Shown here piece after piece: positions 54,491-64,000 of a stretch of DNA of 64,000 nucleotides (position 1 is its first letter; each line of letters starts with the position of its first letter). The stretch covers positions 1,241,728 to 1,305,727 of the forward strand of contig VZQC01005710.1 of the NCBI GenBank assembly GCA_009823505.1. Reading direction: 5' to 3'. The position numbers and the translations under genes were made by a program. The notes under the pieces are model-generated. The model made no database searches. It was not told where the DNA came from and saw nothing but the letters and a program-made list of their open reading frames with translations. This DNA is from Rhizomys pruinosus. Its lineage: Eukaryota > Chordata > Mammalia > Rodentia > Spalacidae.

Positions 54491-56183
54491 TTTTTTTTTT
54501 TTTATTCTAAGCCAATTTTTATTGAAGCTTTGAGCATTTCATACAAAATTTCAAATCAAATCTAGACCCATACCCCCTCCCTGCCCCCCCACCCCACCAG
54601 AGCTCATGCATTCTGCCAAACATGTTTCTCATCTTTTTCTTGGTCTCTCTCAAAATTCTCAATGCAGAAATTTACTGTTTCAAGCAGTTTACCATTTCAG
54701 TCAGTTCTTTGACCCAGTCTTTGTGTTGTTGTTATTCCCTCCAATATGCATCACTCTAAAATATGCACATATGCATGCCACATATATCATAGGTTTTAGC
54801 ATCTTCAACTTATGATTTTTTTCCTTTATTAGGCTGAAAGATGTCATGTTTGAAGGCTCCTCCTTGGCAAGCCCAAACCACCATCAGTTCTGCCCTTGTG
54901 CTCCACACTGGGGTTTTCCCTTCCCATGGTCACCAAATAAGGTCCAGTCAGCACCACGTCCTATCTTGATCTTCCTGTACTGGTCTCCATGATACAGCCT
55001 GGGTAGTCCCAACAATGGCAGTCTATACTCTGAAGAGGCTGAAACCCCAGTAGTAGCTCAGTCCACAAGTTGGATGTCTCAGCAGTCCCCATCTGGCACT
55101 GAAGGTTTGGAAGATTCTTGGAGAGACATGAGTCTTCCGTCCATATTGGAAGGTTGAAAAGCTGTGGCTCATGTCTTTGAAGGATGGCAAGAGCAGTGGC
55201 AGCCTCAGGGTAGCTGTACTTGCCAGTAAGACAGGCAAAACAACTCTGCTCTTTTTTTTTTTTTCCTTTAGTCTTTTTTTTTTTCACATAAATTTATTTA
55301 TTTTTAACAAATCTAGACCCATGTTCCCGCTCATTCCCCCACCCCACCAGAGCTCATGCATTCTGCCAAACATGCTTTCCATCTCTTAGTCTTTCTCAAT
55401 ATTTTCCATGGGGAAGTTGACTGTTTTGAGCAGAAGTTCACTGTTTCAGTCAGTTCTTTGATGCAGTATTTTCTGTTGTTGTTTCCAAAATGCATTATGC
55501 CCAACTGCTTTGTACAAAAGCTCAGGGGGCCCTACACAAGAAATACTTACAACTAGGTAATTGGCACTAGCATCCACAGATGAGGGATACCATGCATCGT
55601 TTGTTTTTCTGGGACTGTGTTACTTCACTCAGCATGATGTCCTCTAGCTCCAGCCATTTTCCTGCAAAGCTCGTGATGTCGTCTTTCTTTACTGCTGTAT
55701 AGAAATCCATTGTGTAGATGTACCACATTTTCTCTATCCACTCGTCAGTTGAGGGGCATTTAGGTTGGTTCCAGCTCATTGCTATTGTGAAGAGAGCTGC
55801 AATAAACATGGCCGTGCATGTATCTCTGTGGTGGCGTAAGTCTTGAGGGTACATGCCCAGGAGTGGTATGGCTGGGTCGGGTGGCAAGTTCATTCCAAGT
55901 CTTCCAAGGGTTCTCCACACTGCTTTCCATAGTGGCTGTACAAGTTTACATTCCCACCAGCAGTGGATGAGTGTTCCCCTTTCCCCACAACCTCTTTGTT
56001 TTCTTGATCCTAGCCAGTCTTATTGGAGTAAGATGATATCTTAAAGTGGTTTTCATTTGCATTTCCTTAATGATTAGTGATGTTGAGCAGTTCTTGAGGT
56101 GTTTCTCAGACATCTCTAATTCCTCGTTTGTGAAGTCTCTGTTCAGTTCTTTGCTCCATCTATTGAGCGGGTCGTTTGTTTTC
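54491..56183 (-). mobile_element. 5'-truncated L1 with ORF2 C-terminus and doubled 3' end
   Basis: Flanked by a perfect 15 bp TSD AGTATATCAGCTTTT (54476-54490 and 56184-56198). On the minus strand, 56183 to 55567 encodes the ORF2 C-terminal region, with motifs [35 protein letters not shown] and EWIEKMWYIYT, ending at a stop at 55567-55569. A frameshift near 56000 separates LARIKK from GTLIHCWW. Downstream is a 3' end with A-rich tail (55566-55247), then about 750 bp more of L1-type 3' UTR ending in poly(A) at 54491. Confidence 0.92.
55567..56000 (-). pseudogene. L1 ORF2 C-terminal remnant
   Basis: An open segment of about 140 codons is continuous from the frameshift near 56000 to the natural stop. 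It covers the cysteine-containing WWECK region and the conserved MFIAALF..W..P.CPS..EWI..MWYIYTM block of L1 ORF2. The endonuclease and reverse transcriptase domains are absent through 5' truncation, so it is inactive. Confidence 0.9.
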
Positions 56184-56198
56184 AGTATATCAGCTTTT

Positions 56199-56534
56199 AA
56201 AGTAACCTTTTAAGTTACTTTCCAAGAAATACAGGTATGTATATTTAATAAATCCCGATTGTAAGACTCCAGAATGATGTTAATTCACACAGTCTCAGCA
56301 CAGTTCTTGGCTTTCAGAGCCTCTGGCTTCTAAGTGGCTGAGGAGGACAATGTCTGGTAGCAACACTTTTGAGCTCTGCCTCCTGCGTGAAGCAATGTCC
56401 TCCTCCTTGTTTATCTGTAAGAACACTTCAACATTTAATACCCTTTCATCATGCTATCTTCTGTTTTCAGATGAATTTACCTATCTGTGTGCAGGACTGC
56501 ACAAGCACGGCGACAGGAGGGTATGAGTGGTCCT
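56199..56534. other. No recognised feature
   Basis: Unique sequence. Confidence 0.55.
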
Positions 56535-56765
56535 CTCTCGCTCTCCACCTTCTCCTTTTGAGTCAGGGGTCTCCCCTGAACCTGGGGCTCATATATTTTC
56601 TCATCTAGGCAGGCTCAAAAATCCTGCTGCACCCGTCCCCAGGAGCTGGTGTTACAGGCGTGCACAGGACACCCGGCTTGTTACACAGGTGCTGGGATCT
56701 GAACTCTGGCCCTCGTGATTGCAGAGCAAGTGTTCTTAACCTCTGAGCCATCTCTGCATCCCTTA
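56535..56765 (-). mobile_element. Dimeric tRNA/B1-type SINE
   Basis: The minus strand begins GGGATGCAGAGATGGCTCAG, then GAGTTCAGATCCCAGCACC and a B1-like half (CCGGGTGTCCTGTGCACGCC). Confidence 0.7.
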
Positions 56766-58774
56766 CCATGCTATCTTTTTCACTTCAAACATATACCCAG
56801 GGAGCTCTATTAATTGTGTGATTTGAGACACATGTGTTTTAAAAGGCATAATGTTTGAAGTGTCTGAAATATTTTCCATGTGAGTCTATAGTCGTCTATG
56901 GTCCAGAAGCTATTTGTGTGAAATGTCATTTCCCCACATATTATTTGAATGTGATGATTCTCTGCCCACACCCAGCAAATCTTGTCATTGGGCCTATCTT
57001 GGGAGCAAGCCCCTTTGGGAGATCAGGAGCAGCCTATGTGTTACTCTCCACATGCTTTCAGGGGTGCTTGTATGTGAAGATAAACAAGCCTAAACTTACC
57101 TGTAAAATCGTTGACCTACTTTTCCATACAAAGGAAATTTCTACTAACATCCTCAATAGATTTTTTCACTGGAAAACTGGAATAATTGTAGAATTAGCCA
57201 TCCCCAATGACTTGAGAATTTTAGCACGCCAAGGAGTTACTTAGTTCTCCATTTGTACTTCGGTGATTTTCTAAGGCTATTTTACTCCCCCCTCCCCCAA
57301 GGCTGGGGCATCTCCAGGCCTCCTCACACTATACCTCAGCTTCAACATCTGTGTCTTGTTCTTTTTCCTGTGCAGCGCTCTCAGCCATAGACTCCTAGGA
57401 CCTAAAAAATCATCCTAGACTCAATGTAGCTAATGAAAGGATCATAGAGGTCATCCATCCAACACTTGGATTGGCTTCCAGAGGTGGGAGGTGCCCTGCC
57501 ATGGTCATTGGTGAGTTCAAGGCTGAGCCAGGGCTGCAGTCTGACATCCATTGCCCGATTCCAAGAGGTTACCTGCCCTTCCCTAGCATGGCCTGGCCCC
57601 ATTTGCATTCCAGTGCTGCAGTTCCTGCTGCGCCCTTCGCAGCCAGCCAGGGCATCCTCTCCAGGAAGTTCCACCTCACTAATAACTCTGTTCATCACTA
57701 ATTGAATAGAGGCACAGCCGCCTCCCTGGCCCTTCATTTACTCCAGTGCTCTCTCCCACCCCCGCCTCCCATGTTTGAACACTTCCTCCGCTCTGCTCAA
57801 CATCCACACCCACCTCTTCAGCAAGGAACAGGCTACACTGCAACTTCTTCCCAGAAAGGCAGCCAGCATCCAGAATGAGTGACTCGGATATTTAAAAACT
57901 CTTCTGCATGAAGAGCAGAGCCAACCAAGGATCATGACTCATAGATCTGAACACCCCAGCTCTTGAAGGAGACTTCAAAAGCCCGAGGAATGGTTCATTG
58001 TAAGAAAGGCAAGCATCCCACTGCAACTCTCCAGTTCAATGTAGCAAACACTTAATTAACACCTACTACATACAATCTCCCACTGTGATGGGGAAATAAA
58101 AGACAAAGTTTGTATTATCTGTGGCTTCAAAGGAGCAAACGGTTTGGGCTGAGAAAAAAAAAAAAGGTGTGTATGCAAACAGTATGTGTGTATCATACTC
58201 ATTACTAACTGAAGTCAATAAGCCCAGTGGTGGATAAAGACAGGCTTCGGAGCCTTGGGACACTCAGAATTCACGGGACCTGCCGAGCCTGTGGTACTTC
58301 TTCCCACGTTCAGGGTCTGTCTGTTCCCAGAGTGCTATTACCTCAGGCCACTTCCACCTGATTAAGTTACAAGCAACAGGACTGGACTCTTCACCAACAG
58401 CCACAGCAAGAAATCCTATTTGCTTGTTTTTCATATTGGTCATTCAGGAGATCAGTGTGGGAGATATATTGGGGTGCAGCTCTGAAGTCCCACTTACATA
58501 GGAAGCCCAAAGGCCACTACAGGTACCTTTGAGGGTCATGTGGAATTTGGGAGAGAATGCTTCCTTAGGCTGCGACACTTCACTGTTGCCAGCCAGCGTG
58601 GCAGATGGCACTTCCCAGCGATGCTGGCTGGGACCTTGGAAAGAAGGGGCTCACTCTAAGCCAAGGTGAAGCCAGACAGTCCAGCCGCCAAGAGGCCAAA
58701 GCCCAGAGCAGCCTGGCATCCCAGCAGCTCATCAGCCCACCATGCTCTCTCCTGCCCAAGCCTGTCCACACACA
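56766..58774. other. Mostly unrecognised; possible MIR 57985-58090
   Basis: This is the longest repeat-poor stretch. A 129-codon open frame at 56855-57244 has no recognisable domain. AACACTTAATTAACACCTAC recalls MIR. Confidence 0.45.
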
Positions 58775-58885
58775 GTGCCATGATGAACGAGCCTCTGCTG
58801 GATCTTCCCCAGTGCCACGGTGAACGAGCCTCTGCTGGATCTTCCCCAGTGCCACGGTGAACGAGCCTCTGCTTGAGCTTCCCTG
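58775..58885. repeat. 37 bp minisatellite, 3 copies
   Basis: Units start GTGCCATGATGAACGAGCC at 58775 and GTGCCACGGTGAACGAGCC at 58812 and 58849. The last is diverged after GAGCCTCTGCT. Confidence 0.97.
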
Positions 58886-59345
58886 TCACCAGCTCCATCT
58901 TTGTTCCTCCTGTGCTCATGTGCCTGGCATACCCAGTAACTCCAACCTCGTGCTCAACCCCTGTGTCCTCCCTAAGCTGACAAGCCAGCATGCCACATCT
59001 CCTGCGGCAGTATCACCTGGGCCACTATCTTCTCTTCCTGTATGCCCCGTGTCCCAGGGCCCCACCCCTAAAACACTCACCCAGATTCCAAAATATCCTG
59101 TTGTTGGCTCTGGTCAGGTGGACACAGCAGCACCCGTAGCTCTCACCGGAGCGAGGTGTCAGCCAGCTGTGGGGGCACAGGGTCTGAGAAGGGCAGGACA
59201 GCAGCTGAGGCAATGGCGTCCAGCAGAGCTGTGAGGGACAACCAGCCAGGACATCCCGAACAGGGACTCAGCGATGTGAGACTCCAGAACTCTTCCTAGG
59301 ACAGCTGAAGACAGAAGCACGGACCATTTCTGCAGCTGGAGTATC
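58886..59345. other. No recognised feature
   Basis: Unique sequence. Confidence 0.55.
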
Positions 59346-59625
59346 TCAGTCCTGAGATACACATATATGCATACATACACATATATACACAAATGTGGAC
59401 ATAGACACACACATGCACACACATATGTACACATGAATATGTGCACACATATACATACACATACATATATATGCATACATTACACATGCTCACGTGTGTA
59501 TATGCTTGCACATGCATACACACATATATATACACAGGCACATGTATGCACACACGTATATACATGTTACATACACATGCACACATACATCCACATGCAC
59601 ACACATACGCTCTCACTTCATAAAA
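59346..59625. repeat. Imperfect (CA)/(TA)/(CATA) microsatellite
   Basis: About 270 bp of alternating purine-pyrimidine sequence with CACACATA and ATACATAC motifs. Confidence 0.93.
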
Positions 59626-60621
59626 CATGGGAAAGTACAGCACACTCCCATATTCTCCCTCTTCTAGTTCACTTCTTTTAAGGTGCAAATCACACCATCC
59701 TAAATTATTTCATGGCTCCCGGAGGTCACAGTGACTCGTGACACACAAGCCCAGGTCTGCTTAGCAGGTGCTGCTCAAGGTAGAAAAACATGAAAGAAAC
59801 CTGTACGTCTTTCTCCCTTGATGGCTCAGCAAGGACACTGCTCTGAAAACAAAGGTGCTGGCCAGTCCAGCCCAGCTTCCATTGGTAGGAAAAGCAAGAG
59901 ACTGAACCACTGTCATTAGCAGGGGAAGGAGGCAGGATCTCACTGTGACTTTCCATTATAAAACCATGAAAGGGCCCTTAGTGTGCTCACCTTATACCCC
60001 AAATAGCGGAAATAGCATTTCCTGTACTCAGGTTCCATCACCTCTTTCTCGCCTGTTCCCACCAAGATTCCATCCTTCTGGGAGCCGCTGATCTGGTTTC
60101 CATCATGGCTGTCTCTCTGGCTACTGTGTCTTTCATTGCACACAGATTCTCATGTGTCTGACTTTTTTTCCTCAGCGTAATTTCTGCTTTGCCTATTCAG
60201 GTTGCTGTTTGGATCAGTTTATTCCCTGTTTAATTGCAGCTATTCCTACCTTCTAACTCTACGGCATAGTTATATGAGTGTGTGTGTGTGTATGTTTAGG
60301 ATGCCGTGGGATGCTGGGGTCATTCTTCTGTGCAGTGTTGAGTGTTTGTTTCCTCCGTCTGATTTTTCAGTGAATTTTACAATTTACAAATAGCTGGTTT
60401 CTCCTTTTGACTCAGCCTGGTACCATCCATGGGAGGGAGCTGCTCACACTTGAAGAAGGTCTTCCCTCCTCAGTTAACCCAATCTAAAATCCCACTCACA
60501 GGCCCAGAGGTTTGTCTCCTGGGCGATTCTCGATCCTGTCAGGTTGGCAATCAATTTTGACCGCAGTTTCCTTAACTACTGCCATAAACTAGGTTTCCCA
60601 GGGATTAAAAACACTTTGTTC
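59626..60621. other. No recognised feature
   Basis: Unique sequence. No exon or element could be supported. Confidence 0.5.
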
Positions 60622-60777
60622 GCCAGGCATGGTGGCACATAACTTTAATCCTAGCACTCAGGAGGCAGAGGCAGGAGGATCTCTATGAGTTTAAGGCCAG
60701 CCTGGTCTACAAAGCAAGTTCCAGGACAGCTGGGGCTACAGGGAGACCCTGTCTCAAAAATACAAAATAAAAACAAG
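60622..60777 (+). mobile_element. B1 SINE
   Basis: GCCAGGCATGGTGGCACATA to GACCCTGTCTCAAAAATAC. AAAACACTTTGTTC (60608-60621) and AAAACGTTTTGTTC (60778-60791) are an imperfect TSD. Confidence 0.93.
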
Positions 60778-60807
60778 AAAACGTTTTGTTCTAAAATACT
60801 TATTGGG

Positions 60808-61071
60808 GGGCTGGAGAGATGGCCTAGTGGTTGAGAGTGCCGACTGCTCTTGCAGAGGACCCGGGTTTGATCCCCAGCATCCACATGGTGGCTAAAAACC
60901 ATCTTTAACTCCAGTTCCAGGGAATCTGATGCCCTCTTCTGGCCTCCGCGGCATTGCACAACACAGGTGCACCAACCTACATGCAGACAGTACATTCATA
61001 CACATAAAAAAATAATAATAAATAATTAAAAAATGAAAACACCACTAATTCCCTTTAAAAAATAAATAAAA
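60808..61071 (+). mobile_element. B2/B3-type SINE, short form
   Basis: GGCTGGAGAGATGGCCTAGT to ATACACATAAAAAAATAATA, then a roughly 25 bp insert before more AAAT. The TSD TAAAATACTTATTGGG is at 60792-60807 and 61072-61087. Confidence 0.94.
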
Positions 61072-61087
61072 TAAAATACTTATTGGG

Positions 61088-61334
61088 ATGCTGGAGAGAT
61101 AGCTCAGAGGATAAGAGCACTGGTGGCTCTGACCACAGACCTGGGTTTGATTCCGAGCACCCACATGGCATCTAAGAACCATCCATAACTCCAATTCCAG
61201 GATATTCAATGCTTTTCTGACCTCCGTGGGCATTGCACAATATGGGTACACTTACACAGTGCAGGCAATACACTCATACACATAAAATTTTTAAATTAAT
61301 AATAAAATAAAATAATTTTGTAAAATAAGTAAAA
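61088..61334 (+). mobile_element. B2/B3-type SINE
   Basis: TGCTGGAGAGATAGCTCAGA to ATACACATAAAATTTTTAAA. It shares the target copy at 61072-61087 and has a further copy, TAAAATACTTATTG, at 61335-61348. Confidence 0.92.
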
Positions 61335-61348
61335 TAAAATACTTATTG

Positions 61349-61714
61349 TGGAAATGGCAATTCAGGCACAGTAGAAAGCAATTCATTAGCAAACCAAAAG
61401 TTCTCAGTGATAGTGGAGAGCCGTTGGCCATTCATGGTTGCTCTCTGACACAGGGACCCCATCTGTCCCCAGTAAGAAAATAGATCCTGGGAAGAAAGAA
61501 GGAGCCAGACCGGGCGAGTGTCCAGCTGGACCTCACTGGAGCGGCCATCTCATGGCCAAAAGGAAGCAAGCTGGCGGGTGCCTGGCTGCAGACAGAAGTG
61601 GTGATTAGTGTGCTGGACGAGTGCTGTTTGGAGAGGTTGCCTGCAGGAAGTGCAGGAAGAAGTGCAGGAACAGTCTTGGCACAGGGCATGAGAGGGCTGT
61701 CAACCAGGGAGGCC
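61349..61714. other. No recognised feature
   Basis: Unique sequence. Confidence 0.55.
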
Positions 61715-62205
61715 TGTCATGGTTAATCTTGGTTGTCAACTTGCTGGGTCTGGAATCAAGTAAACTGCAACCTCGTGGGCACACGAATGAGGAATTTTCT
61801 TGATCAGATTATTTGAAGCAGGAAGACCCACCCTAAATGAGGGCGGTCCCATCCTGTGGCAGCCAGATAAAGGCACGAAGAAGAAGGAAGCTTGACTTTT
61901 TGCCGGCACCCCTTCTGGCAGGTCCCGCTATTCCTGCTGCTGCAACATCCCTTCATCTTCTTCCTGCTTCCAACACAGACTGAGGACCTACAGCTCCTCA
62001 GGAATCCTCGAGGCTTCCTGCACCAGATTAGGACTGCTGAGATATCCAGCCTCATGCACTGAGAAAATGCCAGATGCTTGGCCTCTTCGGTGTGAGACAG
62101 CCATTGTTGGACCACACAGACCGTATCATGTGAGCACATCTAACAAACCCCCCTTTAACATATGTTCATTCTGTCAATTCCGTTCCTTTGGAGAAGTCTA
62201 ACACA
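61715..62205 (+). mobile_element. Rodent LTR-like repeat, near full length
   Basis: CATGGTTAATCTTGGTTGTC, TTGATCAGATTATTTGAAGC, AGACCCACCCTAAATGAGGG, AGACAGCCATTGTTGGACCA, TCTGTCAATTCCGTTCC and GAAGTCTAACACA follow a common rodent LTR order. The family name is not certain. Confidence 0.65.
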
Positions 62206-62409
62206 GGTGTGAACTGTGAAGGAGAAGGCAAGCCTAGTCCTGGGTGGCCTCTCCAGCTCCTGAGCTGGACGGAGTGGAGTATGAGGGGAAGGTCATGTAA
62301 TTCCAGAGTCATGTAATTCCACCTTCTACCTGAAAATGGACCCCGGACAAAACCCAGTTTGTCCGTGAAGACAGAAATTATGTAAATTCAGAAACATGCC
62401 ATTAAAAAA

Positions 62410-62540
62410 AAGAAACTCCAATTCCAGGGGAATCCGACGCCCTCTTCTGACCTCCGCGGCATTGCACGACACGGGTGCACAGACTTGCATGCAGACAGTA
62501 CATTCATACACATACAGAAATAAATAAAAAATTTTTTAAA
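62410..62540 (+). mobile_element. B2/B3-type SINE 3' half
   Basis: GAAACTCCAATTCCAGGGGA to CATACAGAAATAAATAAAAA. The tRNA-like half is absent. Confidence 0.9.
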
Positions 62541-62544
62541 ATAT

Positions 62545-62767
62545 ATTTTTATCTGTTATTTTTATTTTGTGTCTATGAGTGTCCTGCCAGCATGTCTGTA
62601 AGTGTACCATGTGTATGCAATGCCCTCAGAGGTCCAAAGACAGTGTCAGATCCTGTGGAACTGGAGTTACAGATAATTATTAACTGACATGTCAGTTCTG
62701 GGAACTGAACCTGAGTCCTCTGCAAGAATAGCCAGTGCTCATAACCACTGAGCCATCCCTCCAGCCC
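62545..62767 (-). mobile_element. B2/B3-type SINE
   Basis: The minus strand begins GGGCTGGAGGGATGGCTCAG. It abuts the preceding plus-strand tail, giving a tail-to-tail pair. Confidence 0.88.
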
Positions 62768-62877
62768 ATGATGCCACTTTTTAAATGACTGTATCAGGGG
62801 GCTGATGATATAGCTCATTTGAGAAAGTGCTTGGCTTGCAAGCATATGAGAACTGAGTTCAATCCCCAGAGCCCATG

Positions 62878-63515
62878 TGTCATGTAGTTTTGTCAGCTTG
62901 ACACACGCGTCATCATACCTGGAAAGAGGGAATCTCAGCTGAGGACTTTCCTCCATCAGCCTTGCCTGGATGGATGTCTCTGAGGTATTTTTCTTGACTG
63001 GTAATTCATGAGGGAAGGCCCATCCCACTGTGGGTAGTGACATTCCTAGGCAGGTGGGTCTGGGCTATATAAGAAAGGTGTCTGAGCAAGCCAAGGAGAG
63101 CAAGCTCGTCAACAGGATTCCTCCAGGGTCTCCGCTCCAGGTTCTGCCTCCAGGTTTCTGCCTGAGTTCCCACCTTGGCTTTCCTCAATAATGTGACCTG
63201 TGAGTCAAGTAAACTCCTTCACTCCCAGTGTTTGGGCCAATGTTTCTAAAATACATATAATTTTTTAAATTTTTATGTGTATGAGTGTATGGCTTGCATG
63301 TATGTAAGTACACCATGTGTATGAAATGCCTGAGGTCAGAAGAAGGCATTGGATCCTCTAGAACTGAACTTCTGGATAGTTGTTAGCTGCCATGTGAATG
63401 CTAGGAATAACACCTAGGTCCTCTGCAAAAGCAGCCAGTGCTCTTAACTGCTGAGTCATCTCTCCAGCCCTTTGATTAGTATTTTGTCACAGCAATAAAG
63501 AAGCAAATTAGAACA
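62878..63515 (+). mobile_element. LTR-like repeat inside a composite SINE
   Basis: TGTCATGTAGTTTTGTCAGC start, GGGAAGGCCCATCCCACTGT, GGTCTGGGCTATATAAGAAA, CAAGCCAAGGAGAGCAAGC and AGCAAATTAGAACA end (TG...CA). A B3-type SINE interrupts it at 63251-63470. It is followed by an (AAT)n run (63521-63550). Confidence 0.65.
63251..63470 (-). mobile_element. B2/B3-type SINE
   Basis: The minus strand begins GGGCTGGAGAGATGACTCAG and ends AAAAATTTAAAAAATTATAT. It splits the LTR-like element. Confidence 0.88.
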
Positions 63516-63915
63516 CCACCTAATAATAACAATAAATAATAATAATAACAATGTAGTCTGGCTCTGAAGAGGTAGAGGCAGATGGAGCTCAGAGGCTCAC
63601 TGGCCAACTAGTCTAGCCTATTTGGTAGGTAAGTCCCAGGGCAGTGAGAGACTCTGATTCAAGAAAAAAAAAAAATGGACAGCACCAGAAGAATGATACT
63701 GAGGCGCCCTTTGGCACCCCACTCCTATGCATGCATGCATACATATGCATGCATACATACACACATGCGTACCACACACACACACTCACGTGTTGTTACC
63801 AGGAAAGGGGAAAGAATTTTGCTACCAGCTCTCAGACAAAGAAAAAAAAATTAGGAAAAGTCTCCCTGACCTGAATTGATGGCAAGCACAGCTTTGTTTT
63901 CTAAAAAAGACTGAG

Positions 63916-64000
63916 CCTGGGGCTGGAGAGACGGCTCAGAATTTAAGAGCACTGGCTGCTCTTGCAGAGGACCCAGGCTCAGCTTCCAGTACCCACATGG
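63916..64000 (+). mobile_element. B2/B3-type SINE, cut by window edge
   Basis: GCCTGGGGCTGGAGAGACGG, GCAGAGGACCCAGGCTCAGC, TACCCACATGG at the last base. Confidence 0.92.

Larger units (their letters stand above)
62797..63790 (+). mobile_element. Composite SINE split by an LTR
   Basis: The head is at 62797-62877 (GGGGGCTGATGATATAGCTC, GAACTGAGTTCAATCCCCAG). The body resumes at about 63552 (TGTAGTCTGGCTCTGAAGAG, GTCTAGCCTATTTGG, GAATGATACTGAGGCGC) and has a GCATGCATACATATGC-rich tail. Confidence 0.7.

Overview
This window is mammalian and reads as gene-poor, repeat-dense DNA of a myomorph (very probably muroid) rodent. The evidence is the density of B1 (7SL-derived) SINEs, B2/B3-type tRNA-derived SINEs, ID/B4/RSINE-type composite SINEs, an ORR1-type MaLR solo LTR and rodent (Lx-like) L1 3' ends. 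These sit on a background of older eutherian repeats (MIR, L1M, MLT1/MST-type MaLR, a Tigger-like transposon). The commonest SINE is not the Mus B2 consensus, so a non-murine lineage is likely, but the species cannot be fixed from the sequence alone. No protein-coding exon, rRNA, tRNA gene or CRISPR array could be supported. Every long open frame lies in a simple or tandem repeat, or has no recognisable domain.

Layout. 1-1.66 kb is a 29-31 bp minisatellite running off the left edge. 1.8-16.4 kb is a tangle of SINEs, four L1 3'-end copies, and a four-level nest at 12.2-13.5 kb (SINE, L1 tail, SINE, ORR1 LTR). 16.4-27.6 kb is sparser, with scattered SINEs, MaLR LTRs and microsatellites. 27.8-28.9 kb holds an L1 insertion with an inverted 5' part. 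28.9-37.5 kb has an MLT1-type LTR, several short minisatellites and a probable processed retrocopy with AATAAA and poly(A). 37.5-39.0 kb is an old L1M ORF2 fossil split by four SINEs. 39.9-41.5 kb holds a purine tract and an 0.8 kb (CA)-rich array with a roughly 250 bp higher-order period. 42-50 kb is SINEs, LTR fragments and L1M. 50.5-52.2 kb is an Lx-like L1 3' UTR interrupted by a 673 bp solo LTR. 53.5-56.2 kb has a foldback palindrome, a MaLR LTR, a Tigger-like relic and a 1.7 kb 5'-truncated L1 with a 15 bp target-site duplication. 56.8-60.6 kb is mostly unrecognised sequence with a 37 bp minisatellite. 60.6-64 kb returns to nested SINEs and LTRs.

Nothing here works as an operon or pathway. 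The coherent content is a readable history of retrotransposition: target-site duplications (TSDs) give insertion order, and homologous L1 tails show alternative 3' ends, inversion and chimera formation. Family names are assigned by recognition, without a library search, so subfamily names are tentative.
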